From: Methanoplanus endosymbiosus
GTDB lineage: Archaea > Halobacteriota > Methanomicrobia > Methanomicrobiales > Methanomicrobiaceae
Assembly (NCBI RefSeq): GCF_024662215.1
Contig: NZ_CP096115.1
Span: 744,001-808,000, forward strand
Length of the DNA: 64,000 bases
Direction of reading: 5' to 3'
The notes below the pieces were generated by a model. It saw nothing but the letters and a program-made list of their open reading frames with translations, had not been told where the DNA came from and searched no databases. Every line of letters begins with the position of its first letter. The first letter of the stretch is position 1. This document shows, one piece after another, positions 30,957 through 39,667 of the stretch. The translations under genes were made by a program, and so were the position numbers.

Positions 30957-32756
30957 CTAATTCTTACCGGAATTTAAGCCGGCAGATTCAGACGTTTGCT
31001 CTCTGAAATATCTCCACCTATTCTCAGGTACGGTCATCTCAAACCTTGCACCTTCTCCGGGAACGCCACTCTCCGCTATTGAGATGTTTGTTATGTCAAG
31101 AATTTCTTTTGTCAGGAATAGTCCAAAGCCGGTATTCTGGCCATAACCTCTCTCAAAGATCTTCTCTTTTTTCTTCTCCGAAATTCCGCATCCGTCATCC
31201 TCAACTGTGATTATACCTTCACCGTCATCTCCGGATTTAAAGCTCACTGTAATCCTGACTGCCCCTTCTGCGTATTTGGAATTTTCAAAGAGGTTGTAGA
31301 ATACTTTATTGATCATCTGGTCGGAAAATATCTCTATACCTTCTGTCTGATCATTCACAGCAAGGCCGCCGGAGTATGCTATATGCTCTTCCTGCCTGAT
31401 TATATCATTTAAGTTCTGCCATGAAGGTGCATCTACTCCAAGGTTGTGGTACTCTTTTGTAAATGAGATCTGCTTCTGTATTGTGGTTGAGATGGAGTCC
31501 ATTTTGTCGATGTAATCCTTTGCCTCCTCATCTTCAGGCGGTAATTTATTTTCAAGGAGCCTGTTGTAGAGAACAAGTGCTGATACCTGATTGAGGATGT
31601 CATGCCGGGTTATACTTGAGAGCAGATTTAATTTTTTGTTTGCCTCCTCAACGCTCTCCTGATATTTTCTCATATCTGTTATATCCTGTGATATGCCAAT
31701 GAGTCTTTTTGGTTTGTATGTATCTGAAAATTCCACAATTTCACCTAATATGAGATACCATCTGAGATCTCCGCCGGGCAGCTGGACTCTCTGCACGCTG
31801 GAGAGATATTTCTGCTCTCTGTTGAGGGCTTTTCTCATCTCAGTCTGGAAAATCTCAAGGTCATCAGGGTATATATAATCGTAAAATTCAGATATTGATA
31901 ATGATTCAGGAAATGAAGAACTGAGATCATAGTTCTGCTTATGAATATTGATTATATCTTCTTTAAAATTATATTCAAAGAGATTGAGCCTTGCCGCCTT
32001 AAGTGCAAGTTTAAGCCGTTCTTCGCTCTCATTAAGCTCTTTTTCCTGTCTTTTTCTCTCAGTGATGTCATCAAAGACTACGATTATCTCTCCGGACGGG
32101 ATTTTATAGATGAAAAGTTCTGTCCAGCCTGTGCCGGTTCCGTTGCCGTCTCTTTCCCTGACAAAATGAAGTTCTTTTCCGGTCTCTGAAACTTCCTTTA
32201 GTTCGTTGTAGATATCAAAGCTGCCTGCACTGTGGGAATATTTATTTAAGTTTAGCACAAAGTCCTTATTCTCCGGAATATTCTTAATAATACGGCCCTT
32301 TCTGTTGAGATCAGTGAGGATGAAGTCGTCATTTTTCCGATCCTCTTTTACAATTGCGATGCCACTGCCTATATTGTTGAATAATTCCATGAATCGGTTT
32401 TTGTTAATCTCAGACTCCTCTTTTGCCTCTCTCTGAATTTCAGAGAGGTAGCAGACGACAGTTCCGACAAGTATGAAAATTACTCCACGAATCACTGCCG
32501 AAATTATGATTCCGGAGTTTATATCCGGAAGAAGCGCCATGCTTAACAGATAAACTATGCTGACAAATCCGGCAAACTTTGTGCCATATTTTGGGTAGTA
32601 GTACGATGCAAGAATTATCGGGATATAGAATATATGAGGGAAAACGGTTGTTATTCCTATTGATAAGCAGTAAGCGGAGACAGAGAAGCAGATAATTGTA
32701 ATCAATACAATCAGCTTGAGTGATATTGACCGGAAATATTCTTTTATTTTTTGCAT
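30957..32756 (-). CDS. Membrane histidine kinase with PAS domains
   Basis: 599 aa. The first ~125 residues hold about five membrane helices (for example LIVLITIICFSVSAYCLSIG, IFYIPIILASYYYP, AVIRGVIFILVGTVVCYLSE). Two PAS units follow (~130-230 and ~245-365). Then the dimerisation module TRHDILNQVSALVLY and HATPase: NLFENSKYAEG, EDDGCGISE, GQNTGFGLFL, ending ARFEMTVPENRW. The module and end closely resemble the kinase at 3380-6223, so the two share a common type of core. A TATA-like box sits ~24 nt upstream of the ATG. Signal unknown; no regulator is adjacent. Confidence 0.9.
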   Translation of the reverse strand: MQKIKEYFRSISLKLIVLITIICFSVSAYCLSIGITTVFPHIFYIPIILASYYYPKYGTKFAGFVSIVYLLSMALLPDINSGIIISAVIRGVIFILVGTVVCYLSEIQREAKEESEINKNRFMELFNNIGSGIAIVKEDRKNDDFILTDLNRKGRIIKNIPENKDFVLNLNKYSHSAGSFDIYNELKEVSETGKELHFVRERDGNGTGTGWTELFIYKIPSGEIIVVFDDITERKRQEKELNESEERLKLALKAARLNLFEYNFKEDIINIHKQNYDLSSSFPESLSISEFYDYIYPDDLEIFQTEMRKALNREQKYLSSVQRVQLPGGDLRWYLILGEIVEFSDTYKPKRLIGISQDITDMRKYQESVEEANKKLNLLSSITRHDILNQVSALVLYNRLLENKLPPEDEEAKDYIDKMDSISTTIQKQISFTKEYHNLGVDAPSWQNLNDIIRQEEHIAYSGGLAVNDQTEGIEIFSDQMINKVFYNLFENSKYAEGAVRITVSFKSGDDGEGIITVEDDGCGISEKKKEKIFERGYGQNTGFGLFLTKEILDITNISIAESGVPGEGARFEMTVPENRWRYFREQTSESAGLNSGKN

Positions 32757-32770
32757 CGCTGCTAAATAGT

Positions 32771-32785
32771 ATTTTTATATAACAT
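32771..32785 (-). promoter_or_regulatory. TATA-like promoter of the membrane kinase
   Basis: On the minus strand TTATATAAAAATAC lies ~20-30 nt upstream of the ATG at 32756, consistent with leaderless transcription. Confidence 0.5.
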
Positions 32786-32879
32786 ATATACTTTCTCATT
32801 TAAGCTCTCTTCCGGAATGGACAGCTGACAGGTTAAGTAAATGGTTCAGCTGTTTCACAAAGTATCTTTTTTTCGCTTA

Positions 32880-33065
32880 AGAGGTGTTGTACTTGGCCGT
32901 CCCAAAGGAAGTAAATCAAAGCGGGTGAAACTATCCGGACAGGAAGATGTCATCCGGGTTTTACTGGAAAGAAAGGTTTCCAAATGTGAAATTGCACGTA
33001 TTTTTGGTGTTCACCGGACAACCGTTGATAATTTCATCAAAGAGAGGATGTTGAGCAGGCTTTAA
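32880..33065 (+). pseudogene. C-terminal fragment of a serine recombinase
   Basis: The coded stretch VLGRPKGSKSKRVKLSGQ and the HTH part (EIARIFGVHRTTVDNF) are nearly identical to residues ~140-197 of the intact recombinase at 34700-35293. The catalytic domain is absent. It is a broken duplicate, about 1.6 kb from its parent, with toxin-antitoxin and TnpB relics between them. Confidence 0.8.
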
Positions 33066-33132
33066 CCCTCATAAGGGTGAACCAAAGCCAAAAGCACTCA
33101 ACAGCATAAACAGAAAATCTTTAAAAAGACTT

Positions 33133-33466
33133 TCAGCTGGTAAAAATACGAATAAGCGTATTTTCAACCTCTTTAATTTTGCTTTTACAGAGCTTCCCGG
33201 CAGAATATCTGACAAGTATTTTATCCATCGTAAATAATCTCTGTGGCCGGATGAAACTGTTCATATGAAAACCTCCTACCTCAAAGTCAGACTGGATAAT
33301 CTCTATGGAAGTACAGTCATTCCTATGCCGGCTTGTAATCTGGCAGACAATGATGTCTTCCCCTTCAGGAACTAAAAAGCACTAAAACAGGCCGTTTCTT
33401 AACATCTGAGAGATCAGAGAAAGGGAAAGGAACAACCAGCACTTCTCCTTTTACAAATTCTTCCAT
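33133..33466 (-). pseudogene. mazF: MazF/PemK-family toxin, frameshifted
   Basis: From the ATG at 33466 it reads MEEFVKGEVLVVPFPFSDLS then DVKKRPVLVL, the canonical MazF/PemK opening, and stops after FSS. The rest continues in another frame: PEGEDIIVCQITSRHRND then RPQRLFTMDKILVRY and ends at the TGA at 33133. A single-base change near 33370 separates the frames. The start overlaps the antitoxin stop by 16 nt, the normal order for these pairs. Confidence 0.85.
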
Positions 33467-33693
33467 GCTTCATCTTCTTCTTCTAAAAGCCATTCCTTTG
33501 CCAGCGTTTTTTCACTTGCATAAGCACATGAAAGGGCTGTATCAATTTCATCAAGAGGCCTTATCTCAATTCTGTCTTCGTATGCAAGAAATGCAACCTT
33601 GGTTCCGGTCTCAAACATATCCCGGATACCCTTAGGAATAACAATCTGGCCCTTTCTGGTTATTGTTCCGGTCTTAACATCTATCAGAGTCAT
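33451..33693 (-). CDS. mazE: AbrB/MazE-type antitoxin
   Basis: 80 aa. The N-terminal half is a SpoVT/AbrB swapped-hairpin DNA-binding domain (TGTITRKGQIVIPKGIRDMF). The acidic C-terminus (LLEEEDEAWKNL) would cover the toxin. It overlaps the downstream frameshifted mazF copy, so the antitoxin is intact while its toxin is dead. It likely still represses its own promoter; a TATA-like TTAAATAT lies upstream near 33725. Confidence 0.88.
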   Translation of the reverse strand: MTLIDVKTGTITRKGQIVIPKGIRDMFETGTKVAFLAYEDRIEIRPLDEIDTALSCAYASEKTLAKEWLLEEEDEAWKNL

Positions 33694-33970
33694 ATGACTT
33701 ACATATCTTATAAGTAAGATACATATTAAATAATATCTCTGTCAGCATCAGCCTTTTTCAGTGCCGCTTAAAATATTCAGTTGATACGACTAAAATCCGG
33801 CTCCTCGCTAAATCCTGTGGGCGATTATAAATTCTACTCTGATGAATATACTAATATATTTGGGATAAATCCCTCCTTATTCCGCTATTCTGATATTCCA
33901 CCATTCTGCAATTCTACGATCTCATTATTCCGTCATGATGAATTCATCTTAATCCGGCACACTTTGGACT

Positions 33971-34074
33971 AGTGAACTACCTCTGGGCTAAAGACCCAGA
34001 GGCTTCCTGCTTCATACCCCAAACCATTGTTCGTAAGTCCACAGGCCCTTCCCCTCGTTCCAAGGGTGCAAAGA
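33971..34074 (-). ncRNA. IS605-type right end with omegaRNA-like hairpins
   Basis: Directly after the TnpB relic stop (minus strand) comes the conserved tail found at right ends of IS200/IS605 elements: GAACAATGGTTTGGGGTATG, then GAAGCAGGAAGC, a hairpin CCTCTGGG-TCTTTAG-CCCAGAGG and the closing TAGTTCAC. In active elements this region is the guide RNA scaffold for TnpB, with the guide read from flanking DNA beyond 33971. Here the scaffold looks preserved although the protein is truncated. Confidence 0.65.
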
Positions 34075-34076
34075 TA

Positions 34077-34319
34077 TTATATTCCAATTAGATTCTGTCT
34101 ATCTAAAGCAAATTTCCTGATATTTATAGCGGCATTGATATCCCGGTCATGATGTATCCCACAATCCGGACAAATCCAGTCTCTATCAGATAAATTCAAA
34201 TCCCTGTTGTAATATCCACATTCACTACAGATTTTTGTAGATGGTTCTAATTGTCCAATCCGTAAGATAGTTTTACCTTGTTTTTGTGCTTTATATTCCA
34301 ATTGAGTAACAAACTCAGC
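34077..34319 (-). pseudogene. tnpB: TnpB (IS605 OrfB) C-terminal fragment
   Basis: The coded piece AEFVTQLEYKAQKQGKTILR followed by KICSECGYYN and CPDCGIHHDRDINAAINI is the end of TnpB: part of the RuvC domain with the zinc ribbon (two CxxC pairs) and the last catalytic Asp in HDRD. The N-terminal three quarters, including the first catalytic residues, are missing. It cannot cut DNA by itself. Confidence 0.85.
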
Positions 34320-34424
34320 GATGACAAATACAAAAATGAAAAATATGGCAGTTAAATTGAACACACCCAGGTGCATATTGATCAGCAAAAAACTTTATGC
34401 GCCGGTATATGTGTACAGATAAAT

Positions 34425-34631
34425 ATGCCGGAAAAAACTGTAAACCTCTCAGAAGAAGCATATGGATGCCTGAAAACGTGAAAGAACAGTGAAGATGAGA
34501 GTTTTTCAAGTCTGATACTAAGAATTCTTCCAAAACACCGGACAGTCAGAGAAGTCTTTAAAGAATTTCATAGTAAACATGAGGGCCTGACCAAAGAAGA
34601 AGCCGATAAAATGAAGAAGGTTATAGAGTAA
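34425..34631 (+). pseudogene. VapB-like antitoxin with an in-frame stop
   Basis: Reads MPEKTVNLSEEAYGCLKT, TGA at 34479, then KNSEDESFSSLILRILPKHR to a TAA at 34629. The KTVNLSEEAYGCL...SFSSLILR pattern is that of the short archaeal VapB-type (DUF217) antitoxins. No PIN-domain toxin follows. Only the stop codon breaks the frame. Confidence 0.6.
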
Positions 34632-34699
34632 ATGACCACTTACAACCACTAAACAAAAATTCGTTTGGAATATGAAATATCAATTTTGAAACATACGCC

Positions 34700-35293
34700 A
34701 TGAATTATGGCTATATAAGAGTCAGTACAGACAAACAGACTGTGGAAAACCAACGTTTCACAATAAACAATTTCTGTGAGCAGCAGGAGATAAAGATCGA
34801 CTGCTGGATTGAAGAGACAATCTCCGGCACAAAAGAATATAACAAACGTGCTCTTGGGGATCTGCTGAATAATATAAAAAAAGATGACATTCTCATATGT
34901 GCTGAACTTTCCAGACTTGGCCGTAACCTCTTTATGATTATGGAAATCCTAAACATCTGCATGAGGAGGGAGTGCAAAGTCTGGACGATAAAGGACAACT
35001 ACCGGCTTGGAGATGACATTCAGAGCAAGGTTTTAGCCTTTGCATTTGGCCTAAGTGCAGAGATTGAACGAAATCTTATAAGTCAGCGCACTAAAGAGGC
35101 TTTGGCAAAGAAACGGGCCGAAGGTGTTGTACCTGGCCGTCCCAAAGGGAGCAAATCAAAGCGGGTGAAACTATCCGGACAGGAAGAAGTTATCCGGGTT
35201 TTGCTGGAGAGAAAAGTATCCAAATGCGAAATTGCACGAATATTTGATGTTCACCGGACAACCGTTGATAATTTCATCAAAGAGAGGATGTAA
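34700..35293 (+). CDS. Serine recombinase (resolvase/invertase family)
   Basis: 197 aa. Catalytic domain: YGYIRVSTDKQTVENQ with the nucleophile Ser, CAELSRLGRNLF (Arg residues of the active site) and the long E-helix with AEIERNLISQRTKEAL. The C-terminus has the GRPKGSKSK linker and a helix-turn-helix (CEIARIFDVHRTTVDNFIK). This is the size of invertase/resolvase enzymes such as DNA invertases, smaller than large serine integrases. It should cut and rejoin DNA at short sites and may flip or resolve a local segment. A truncated copy of its tail lies at 32880. Confidence 0.92.
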   Translation: MNYGYIRVSTDKQTVENQRFTINNFCEQQEIKIDCWIEETISGTKEYNKRALGDLLNNIKKDDILICAELSRLGRNLFMIMEILNICMRRECKVWTIKDNYRLGDDIQSKVLAFAFGLSAEIERNLISQRTKEALAKKRAEGVVPGRPKGSKSKRVKLSGQEEVIRVLLERKVSKCEIARIFDVHRTTVDNFIKERM

Positions 35294-35476
35294 GAGAGAC
35301 TATAATTCAGGAAATGTATCTGATTATTAAACATCAGGCAGAGGTATTTCAGGATTGTCTTTATGAACGGTCTGAATACCTGACAGGGGTTGGGAAGGAA
35401 GGGAGGAATATTGCAGCGATTATTGAAAAGATGTAAAAAATATATTTCCGGAAGATGAAGGATTAATCTTTAGTTC

Positions 35477-36391
35477 TCATTCCGGTTTGATTTCAGACCT
35501 GAGCTGAGTTATCTTCTCCGGAGAAAGTCCTGTTGCCTTATTTATAATCTCATTGTCCATTCCAAGTAATATCAGGTTCTTCGCAGTATTAATGCGTTCT
35601 CTGATGGCTCCTTCTTCTCTTCCTTCCTCTCTTCCCTCTTCTCTTCCCTCCTTCTTAGCCGCTTCTATCTTGAGATCAACCTCAATTATCTGGGTTATCC
35701 TCTCCTCGTATAAGCGCCTGTTCTCCTCGTCATCGCTCATCTCAACTAAACGATCAAATGCCTTTGAAATCTTTGGTTCAGCTTTAGCGGCCATCTTTAA
35801 CTCCTCCTCTGTTCCTGCGTTCAGAAACATTAACCACGGTATTTCAGGATTATTCTTATGTTGACTTATTATATTATTAAGTTTTGGTAGTTCTACAATA
35901 TGCACTTCCAAAACATCTGTCAGTTCTATCTCATTCTTCCGGTCATAAAACCTGTACGTTGTGTGCATCGGTTCAACCTCAAAGAGAGTGTAATCAAGAA
36001 TCACGAGAGATATAGTCCTCTTAAGCACACGGTAATCTTCAGCGGATGATATCTGTGAGGTATATAATTTTGAAAGATAAAAGAGCACCCTCTCCTTAAT
36101 TGCCGGATGATCACTCAGCTGAATTTCCACATCAACCTGCACTCCGGAATCAAGAACAATTCTGATGTCGAGAATTCCCGTCTTATCTCCTGCTACCTGT
36201 TTCAGGAGAAATGGATCTTTAATAGTTATGTCTTTGACCGGAATTTTGAGCATGGCACGCAGGAAAGATATTGTTATTTCTTTGTTCTTCTCATCCCCAA
36301 ATAACAGCCTGAAGGCAAAGTCATTTTTCGGAGACATTATAAAAGATCCATCCGGCGTTGTTATTGTGGGTGGAAAATTACGTTTTGTCAT
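35477..36391 (-). CDS. Rpn/PD-(D/E)XK nuclease-family protein
   Basis: About 304 aa from the ATG at 36391 (MTKRNFPPTITTPDGSFI); an in-frame ATG at 36427 is also possible. MSPKNDFAFRLLFGDEKNKE is the family opening. The nuclease core shows DIRIVLDSGVQVDVEIQL (D...ExQ). The region near the end has an acidic-basic tandem repeat (REEGREEGREEG) made of 12-bp units, common in this family. Rpn proteins (PDDEXK_2, once called transposase_31) cut DNA and promote horizontal recombination; some act in phage defence. It stands alone between a resolvase and non-coding DNA. Confidence 0.85.
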   Translation of the reverse strand: MTKRNFPPTITTPDGSFIMSPKNDFAFRLLFGDEKNKEITISFLRAMLKIPVKDITIKDPFLLKQVAGDKTGILDIRIVLDSGVQVDVEIQLSDHPAIKERVLFYLSKLYTSQISSAEDYRVLKRTISLVILDYTLFEVEPMHTTYRFYDRKNEIELTDVLEVHIVELPKLNNIISQHKNNPEIPWLMFLNAGTEEELKMAAKAEPKISKAFDRLVEMSDDEENRRLYEERITQIIEVDLKIEAAKKEGREEGREEGREEGAIRERINTAKNLILLGMDNEIINKATGLSPEKITQLRSEIKPE

Positions 36392-36550
36392 AGAAATAAA
36401 CTTAATTATGACAATATCCGACCACATATATATTGATTCCTGTTTTATTTGGAAACCTGAATGAATTAAACTGGGGAAAATTAAACCTACATTGAAAAAA
36501 ATATAATAGTTTTTAAAGAATTATTACTAAATATAAATCGGAGGTGAATT

Positions 36551-36721
36551 TTGGGTAGTTACATTTTTATAGGAGGAGGCGTAGCAAGAGCCGTAGTAAA
36601 AGCTACGATGAAGGGATTTGAAAGTTTTTTTAATTGGTTTGACTGTCTTAATCCTTTTGCAAAATTTTGTGTAATCTGTGTGTTTGTATTTATGCTATGG
36701 TGGGTAATAGATAACTTATAA
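36551..36721 (+). CDS. Small hydrophobic protein (56 aa), unknown
   Basis: A TTG start with a good Shine-Dalgarno (GGAGGTG) 5 nt upstream, and open to the TAA at 36719. It begins GSYIFIGGGVARAVVKATMK and ends in a hydrophobic helix (FCVICVFVFMLWWVIDNL). It looks like a small membrane protein with a glycine-rich start and two cysteines near the membrane. No family is recognised. It stands alone in 600 nt of otherwise empty DNA. Confidence 0.5.
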   Translation: MGSYIFIGGGVARAVVKATMKGFESFFNWFDCLNPFAKFCVICVFVFMLWWVIDNL

Positions 36722-37041
36722 TCATTCATCCGCTTTTTGATTGATTAGTATATACCCATAATTTCCTGGAACAATACCCATAGAAATAGTATTTAGACAT
36801 TCTGATTTTTAATTATTATAACCCTAAAAAACATCTATAGTCTAACGAAAGTACCAAAACAAATTCCGATGATAAATATACTGCTTATCCCTTCTCAGAA
36901 TATAACCACCTTCTTACCATTTCAAAGAAGGAAGTCATAACACTTGATTTGAAATATCATAGATTATAACCTACAATAAATTATAAAATCATAGATTATA
37001 ACCGATGGTTTGGTGATTTATCAGAGACCGTAACCTGTTGT

Positions 37042-37317
37042 ATGAACCCAAGTACGCAGATGGCACTTGAAAGCCAGAACCCCTGGTGGTTTTCAAAGAG
37101 TTTCAATACAGGAATCAACCGCCTGCACATGTTTCCGGAGATAATGCAGTATTTAATAGCCAAAGAAGTCCTTATCCTGACCGGAGCAAGAAGAACCGGC
37201 AAATCAACCATTGTTTATCAGATAATTGACCATCTGTTACATTCAGGGACAGAGAAAGAGAATATTCTGTATTTTATAATCAGATTAGAGCTATTGAATA
37301 CCTTAACAATTCCCTGA
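37042..37317 (+). pseudogene. N-terminal fragment of an AAA_14/DUF4143-type ATPase
   Basis: 91 aa, NPWWFSKSFNTGINRLHMFP then VLILTGARRTGKSTIVYQII with the Walker A motif. This is the start of the common archaeal AAA_14 ATPases (~400 aa), cut off after ILYF. The break is followed within 25 nt by a dispersed palindromic repeat, which may have taken part in the loss. No Walker B or C-terminal domain remains. Confidence 0.75.
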
Positions 37318-37338
37318 ATTTTAGATACAAATACCAAA

Positions 37339-37410
37339 GCGTGCACTCTGACCGCACTACATAGTCTTGAGCAAACTTTCCGGAAAGTTTTGCATCAGAC
37401 TATACTATAC
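37339..37410. repeat. Dispersed palindromic element, short copy
   Basis: GCGTGCACTCTGACCGCACT, then nested inverted repeats: TAGTCT...AGACTA outside and AACTTTCCGGAAAGTT inside. The same order occurs in the longer copies at 51128-51270 and 54563-54703. Confidence 0.7.
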
Positions 37411-37458
37411 TAACCCTTTCTTTACCATGAATAGTTTTTCAGGCAGGGCAGTTAAAAA

Positions 37459-37520
37459 GAAGTCATACATGAGCCTGCGGTTCACAGATGGTGGATGAAA
37501 CAAAAGTTTCATAGGAGATA
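37459..37520 (-). repeat. Dispersed two-hairpin element, copy B
   Basis: Near-identical to 3299-3362: hairpins ATGAAAC-TTTT-GTTTCAT and GAACCGCAGGCTC, followed on the minus strand by GACTTCTTTTT. Confidence 0.55.
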
Positions 37521-37599
37521 ATGCGGACAAAAATGCAAAAGCTCCCGGACAGTCTTTTGTCCAGTCAGTTTTTTCTGTATTCTGCACTAAATTATCTGT

Positions 37600-38592
37600 A
37601 TGATACTTGAAGAGCGGATCACATTTCTCACAGAGGATGCGGCTGAGGAGTTTACAGAATGGCTGAGCGATAATGACTGCAAATCAGAAGTGAGGAAATA
37701 TTCAGACTTTTCTCTGAATATGCTTGCAAGAGGAACTGTAGATGACATAATCAACTGGTGCGATGATATGACTGAGGAGGATGAAGAGCAGTGGGAGGAC
37801 TTTTCTGTCCTGCACGAGTTTAATGAGGACTATAAAGAAGCATTATCTATCCTTATTGCCGGGAAAAAACCCGGAGATCTGCTATATACACATGAGGACT
37901 TTGAGATCTCAACCGTTAAACTTATCGCCAGTGTCTGCCCGGATTTGGAACTGCCGGATGATGTGGAGCTTCCCGGTTATTCATCAGAGACACTTGAAGA
38001 TGAGATATTCAGTGAGGTTCCGCTCTCAATAATCCATACTAACCTTGAAGAAGAGTGTTATGTTAAAGAGTCTGAGAGAGGCTTTATACTCTTTACAGAT
38101 AAAGAACCGGGTGAGATGATAACGGAGACTGACGTTACTTCCTTTGAACTGCCGGATCTAAAGAATTATCCCGGAATAAGCTATGTCTCCGCATTTATCG
38201 CAGATGAGAGCTTTGAGGTATCATTCCGGATGCCGGCGTACCTGGCCATAGAAGCCAATGAACTCGGCAAAATTCTGATTGAACTTGGACTTGATGAAGA
38301 GGATGTTATGGATATTGCAGACAACTTCCGCCTGAAAAGATCCATTCTGACATATGTACTGGGTACTGTTGAAAAATACGGTGAACTTGACGTTGATGAC
38401 CTGAGAAAAAATATCGAGAAGTTATGGAGAGAATCAGGTGTAAAAACCGACAGCAGCACAAAGATAGCCATCACAGCCGGACTTATGAAATCGCTGACCC
38501 AGGAGCTTAAACATGACGGTATTTTAACCGGGGAAGGGGATATGGTTACTTTCTCACCTTCATGGATGGAAAGGCTCAGTACAAAGCTGTAG
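37600..38592 (+). CDS. Unknown acidic protein, paralogue of the gene at 48595
   Basis: 330 aa, rich in Asp and Glu (for example CDDMTEEDEEQWEDFSVL). I recognise no domain. It resembles the 327-aa protein at 48595-49578 across its length: the start (MILEERITFLTEDAAEEF versus MIFDEKFVFYDRESAKDF), GDLLYTHEDF versus GDFLYSHDEL, PLSII in the middle, and a C-terminal helical region ending in TQELKHDGILTGEGD versus ITELKRAGILSGNLN. That last part may be a winged-helix-like fold. Soluble, no signal peptide. Its paralogue sits beside the RiPP maturase; this copy sits before a pilin gene. Function unknown. Confidence 0.75.
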   Translation: MILEERITFLTEDAAEEFTEWLSDNDCKSEVRKYSDFSLNMLARGTVDDIINWCDDMTEEDEEQWEDFSVLHEFNEDYKEALSILIAGKKPGDLLYTHEDFEISTVKLIASVCPDLELPDDVELPGYSSETLEDEIFSEVPLSIIHTNLEEECYVKESERGFILFTDKEPGEMITETDVTSFELPDLKNYPGISYVSAFIADESFEVSFRMPAYLAIEANELGKILIELGLDEEDVMDIADNFRLKRSILTYVLGTVEKYGELDVDDLRKNIEKLWRESGVKTDSSTKIAITAGLMKSLTQELKHDGILTGEGDMVTFSPSWMERLSTKL

Positions 38593-38712
38593 GGTATAAC
38601 AGTAACTGTTCCTCCGGATAAAGAGCATATCTGGAAATTATCGCCGGACTTCTGGATAATGCCAAAGTCAAGAAAGTTATTAAGCATATAAATTCAGAAA
38701 TATTATTCAGAT

Positions 38713-39663
38713 ATGACTCAGGGAGAACGCGATGCAGGGATTTCACCAGTAATTGCTGAAATCCTGATGATTTTTCTTGTAATTCTTGCAGCCGGAGTAG
38801 TCATTGTGATCTTCTCAGATGAAGCACCTGTCCCTGAAAAAGTGCCTGTTGTAGCAGCTAAAATAGAAAAGGACAGCACAAATATTATTATTCAGCATCT
38901 TGGCGGTGACGAACTTCCATCTGATGATTTTTATGTATCAGTTAACAGTGAGATAATCCAAAAGGACAACATCACCCTTCAGGGTGGTTCGTATCCATGG
39001 TCTCCGGGTGAGAACCTGTATATTAATTATTCTGATACCGGTTCTGTTCAGGATGTTGCTTTGGTATTTGACGGAGATAAAAATCCTGTTATTCTGGCAA
39101 GGAAGCATTATGACTATGTGAATACGAGTGACTCCAATACTACTCAGGATGATTACGTCCGTTATCCGGGATTTACCGCTGAAGCATGGATAAAGTGGAA
39201 TGTAAATCCAAATCCCGGCGGAGATTCGTCACGAAAGTGGGCGACAATTGTCATTGACGGAAATACCGACAATAACAGGAGATACCAGCTTCAGCATAAC
39301 AGTGACAATTCAAAATTTGAATTTGCGGTTGCAACAGAGAGCGGTGGCGGCAGTGGGGTGCCGCTCTTCTCATCCACATCTCCTGTGAAGGATGAATGGT
39401 ATTACCTTACCGGAATATATAATAAAACCGACGGGAAGGTCTTTTTGTATGTAAACGGAAACCTTGATTCTTCAAGGTCATATGACACTTCAGGACTTAG
39501 GGACTCTCCTGATATGTATCAGGTCGGCGGGCCTTTGGGCATACTCTGGCACACCAGCACCGGCCAGAGGAAATTTAACGGGGAAATTTCCGGACTTAAC
39601 ACATATGGGGAGGCATTCTCACCTGAGGAGATAAAAGCTCATTATGATGCCGGCCGGGGATGA
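38713..39663 (+). CDS. Archaeal type IV pilin-like protein with LamG/concanavalin-like domain
   Basis: 316 aa. The N-terminus GISPVIAEILMIFLVILAAG is the archaeal pilin signature: a short charged leader (MTQGERDAG) cut by the prepilin peptidase, then the hydrophobic assembly helix. Residues ~30-130 form the small beta domain of archaeal pilins. Residues ~150-316 look like a LamG/concanavalin fold (FTAEAWIKWNVNPNPGG, WYYLTGIYNKTDGKVFLYVN, GLNTYGEAFSPEEIKAHYDA), usual for carbohydrate or surface binding. It is probably a minor pilin that displays an adhesin domain. It starts 120 nt after the unknown 330-aa gene; no other pilus genes are in view. Confidence 0.85.
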   Translation: MTQGERDAGISPVIAEILMIFLVILAAGVVIVIFSDEAPVPEKVPVVAAKIEKDSTNIIIQHLGGDELPSDDFYVSVNSEIIQKDNITLQGGSYPWSPGENLYINYSDTGSVQDVALVFDGDKNPVILARKHYDYVNTSDSNTTQDDYVRYPGFTAEAWIKWNVNPNPGGDSSRKWATIVIDGNTDNNRRYQLQHNSDNSKFEFAVATESGGGSGVPLFSSTSPVKDEWYYLTGIYNKTDGKVFLYVNGNLDSSRSYDTSGLRDSPDMYQVGGPLGILWHTSTGQRKFNGEISGLNTYGEAFSPEEIKAHYDAGRG

Positions 39664-39667
39664 AACA

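Noticed and set aside
33781-33972. 63-codon plus-strand frame
   Set aside because: It runs into the right end of the IS605-type relic and has no ribosome site or family.
37405-37587. 60-codon minus-strand frame across the two-hairpin repeat
   Set aside because: It spans a dispersed non-coding repeat and has no family or ribosome site.
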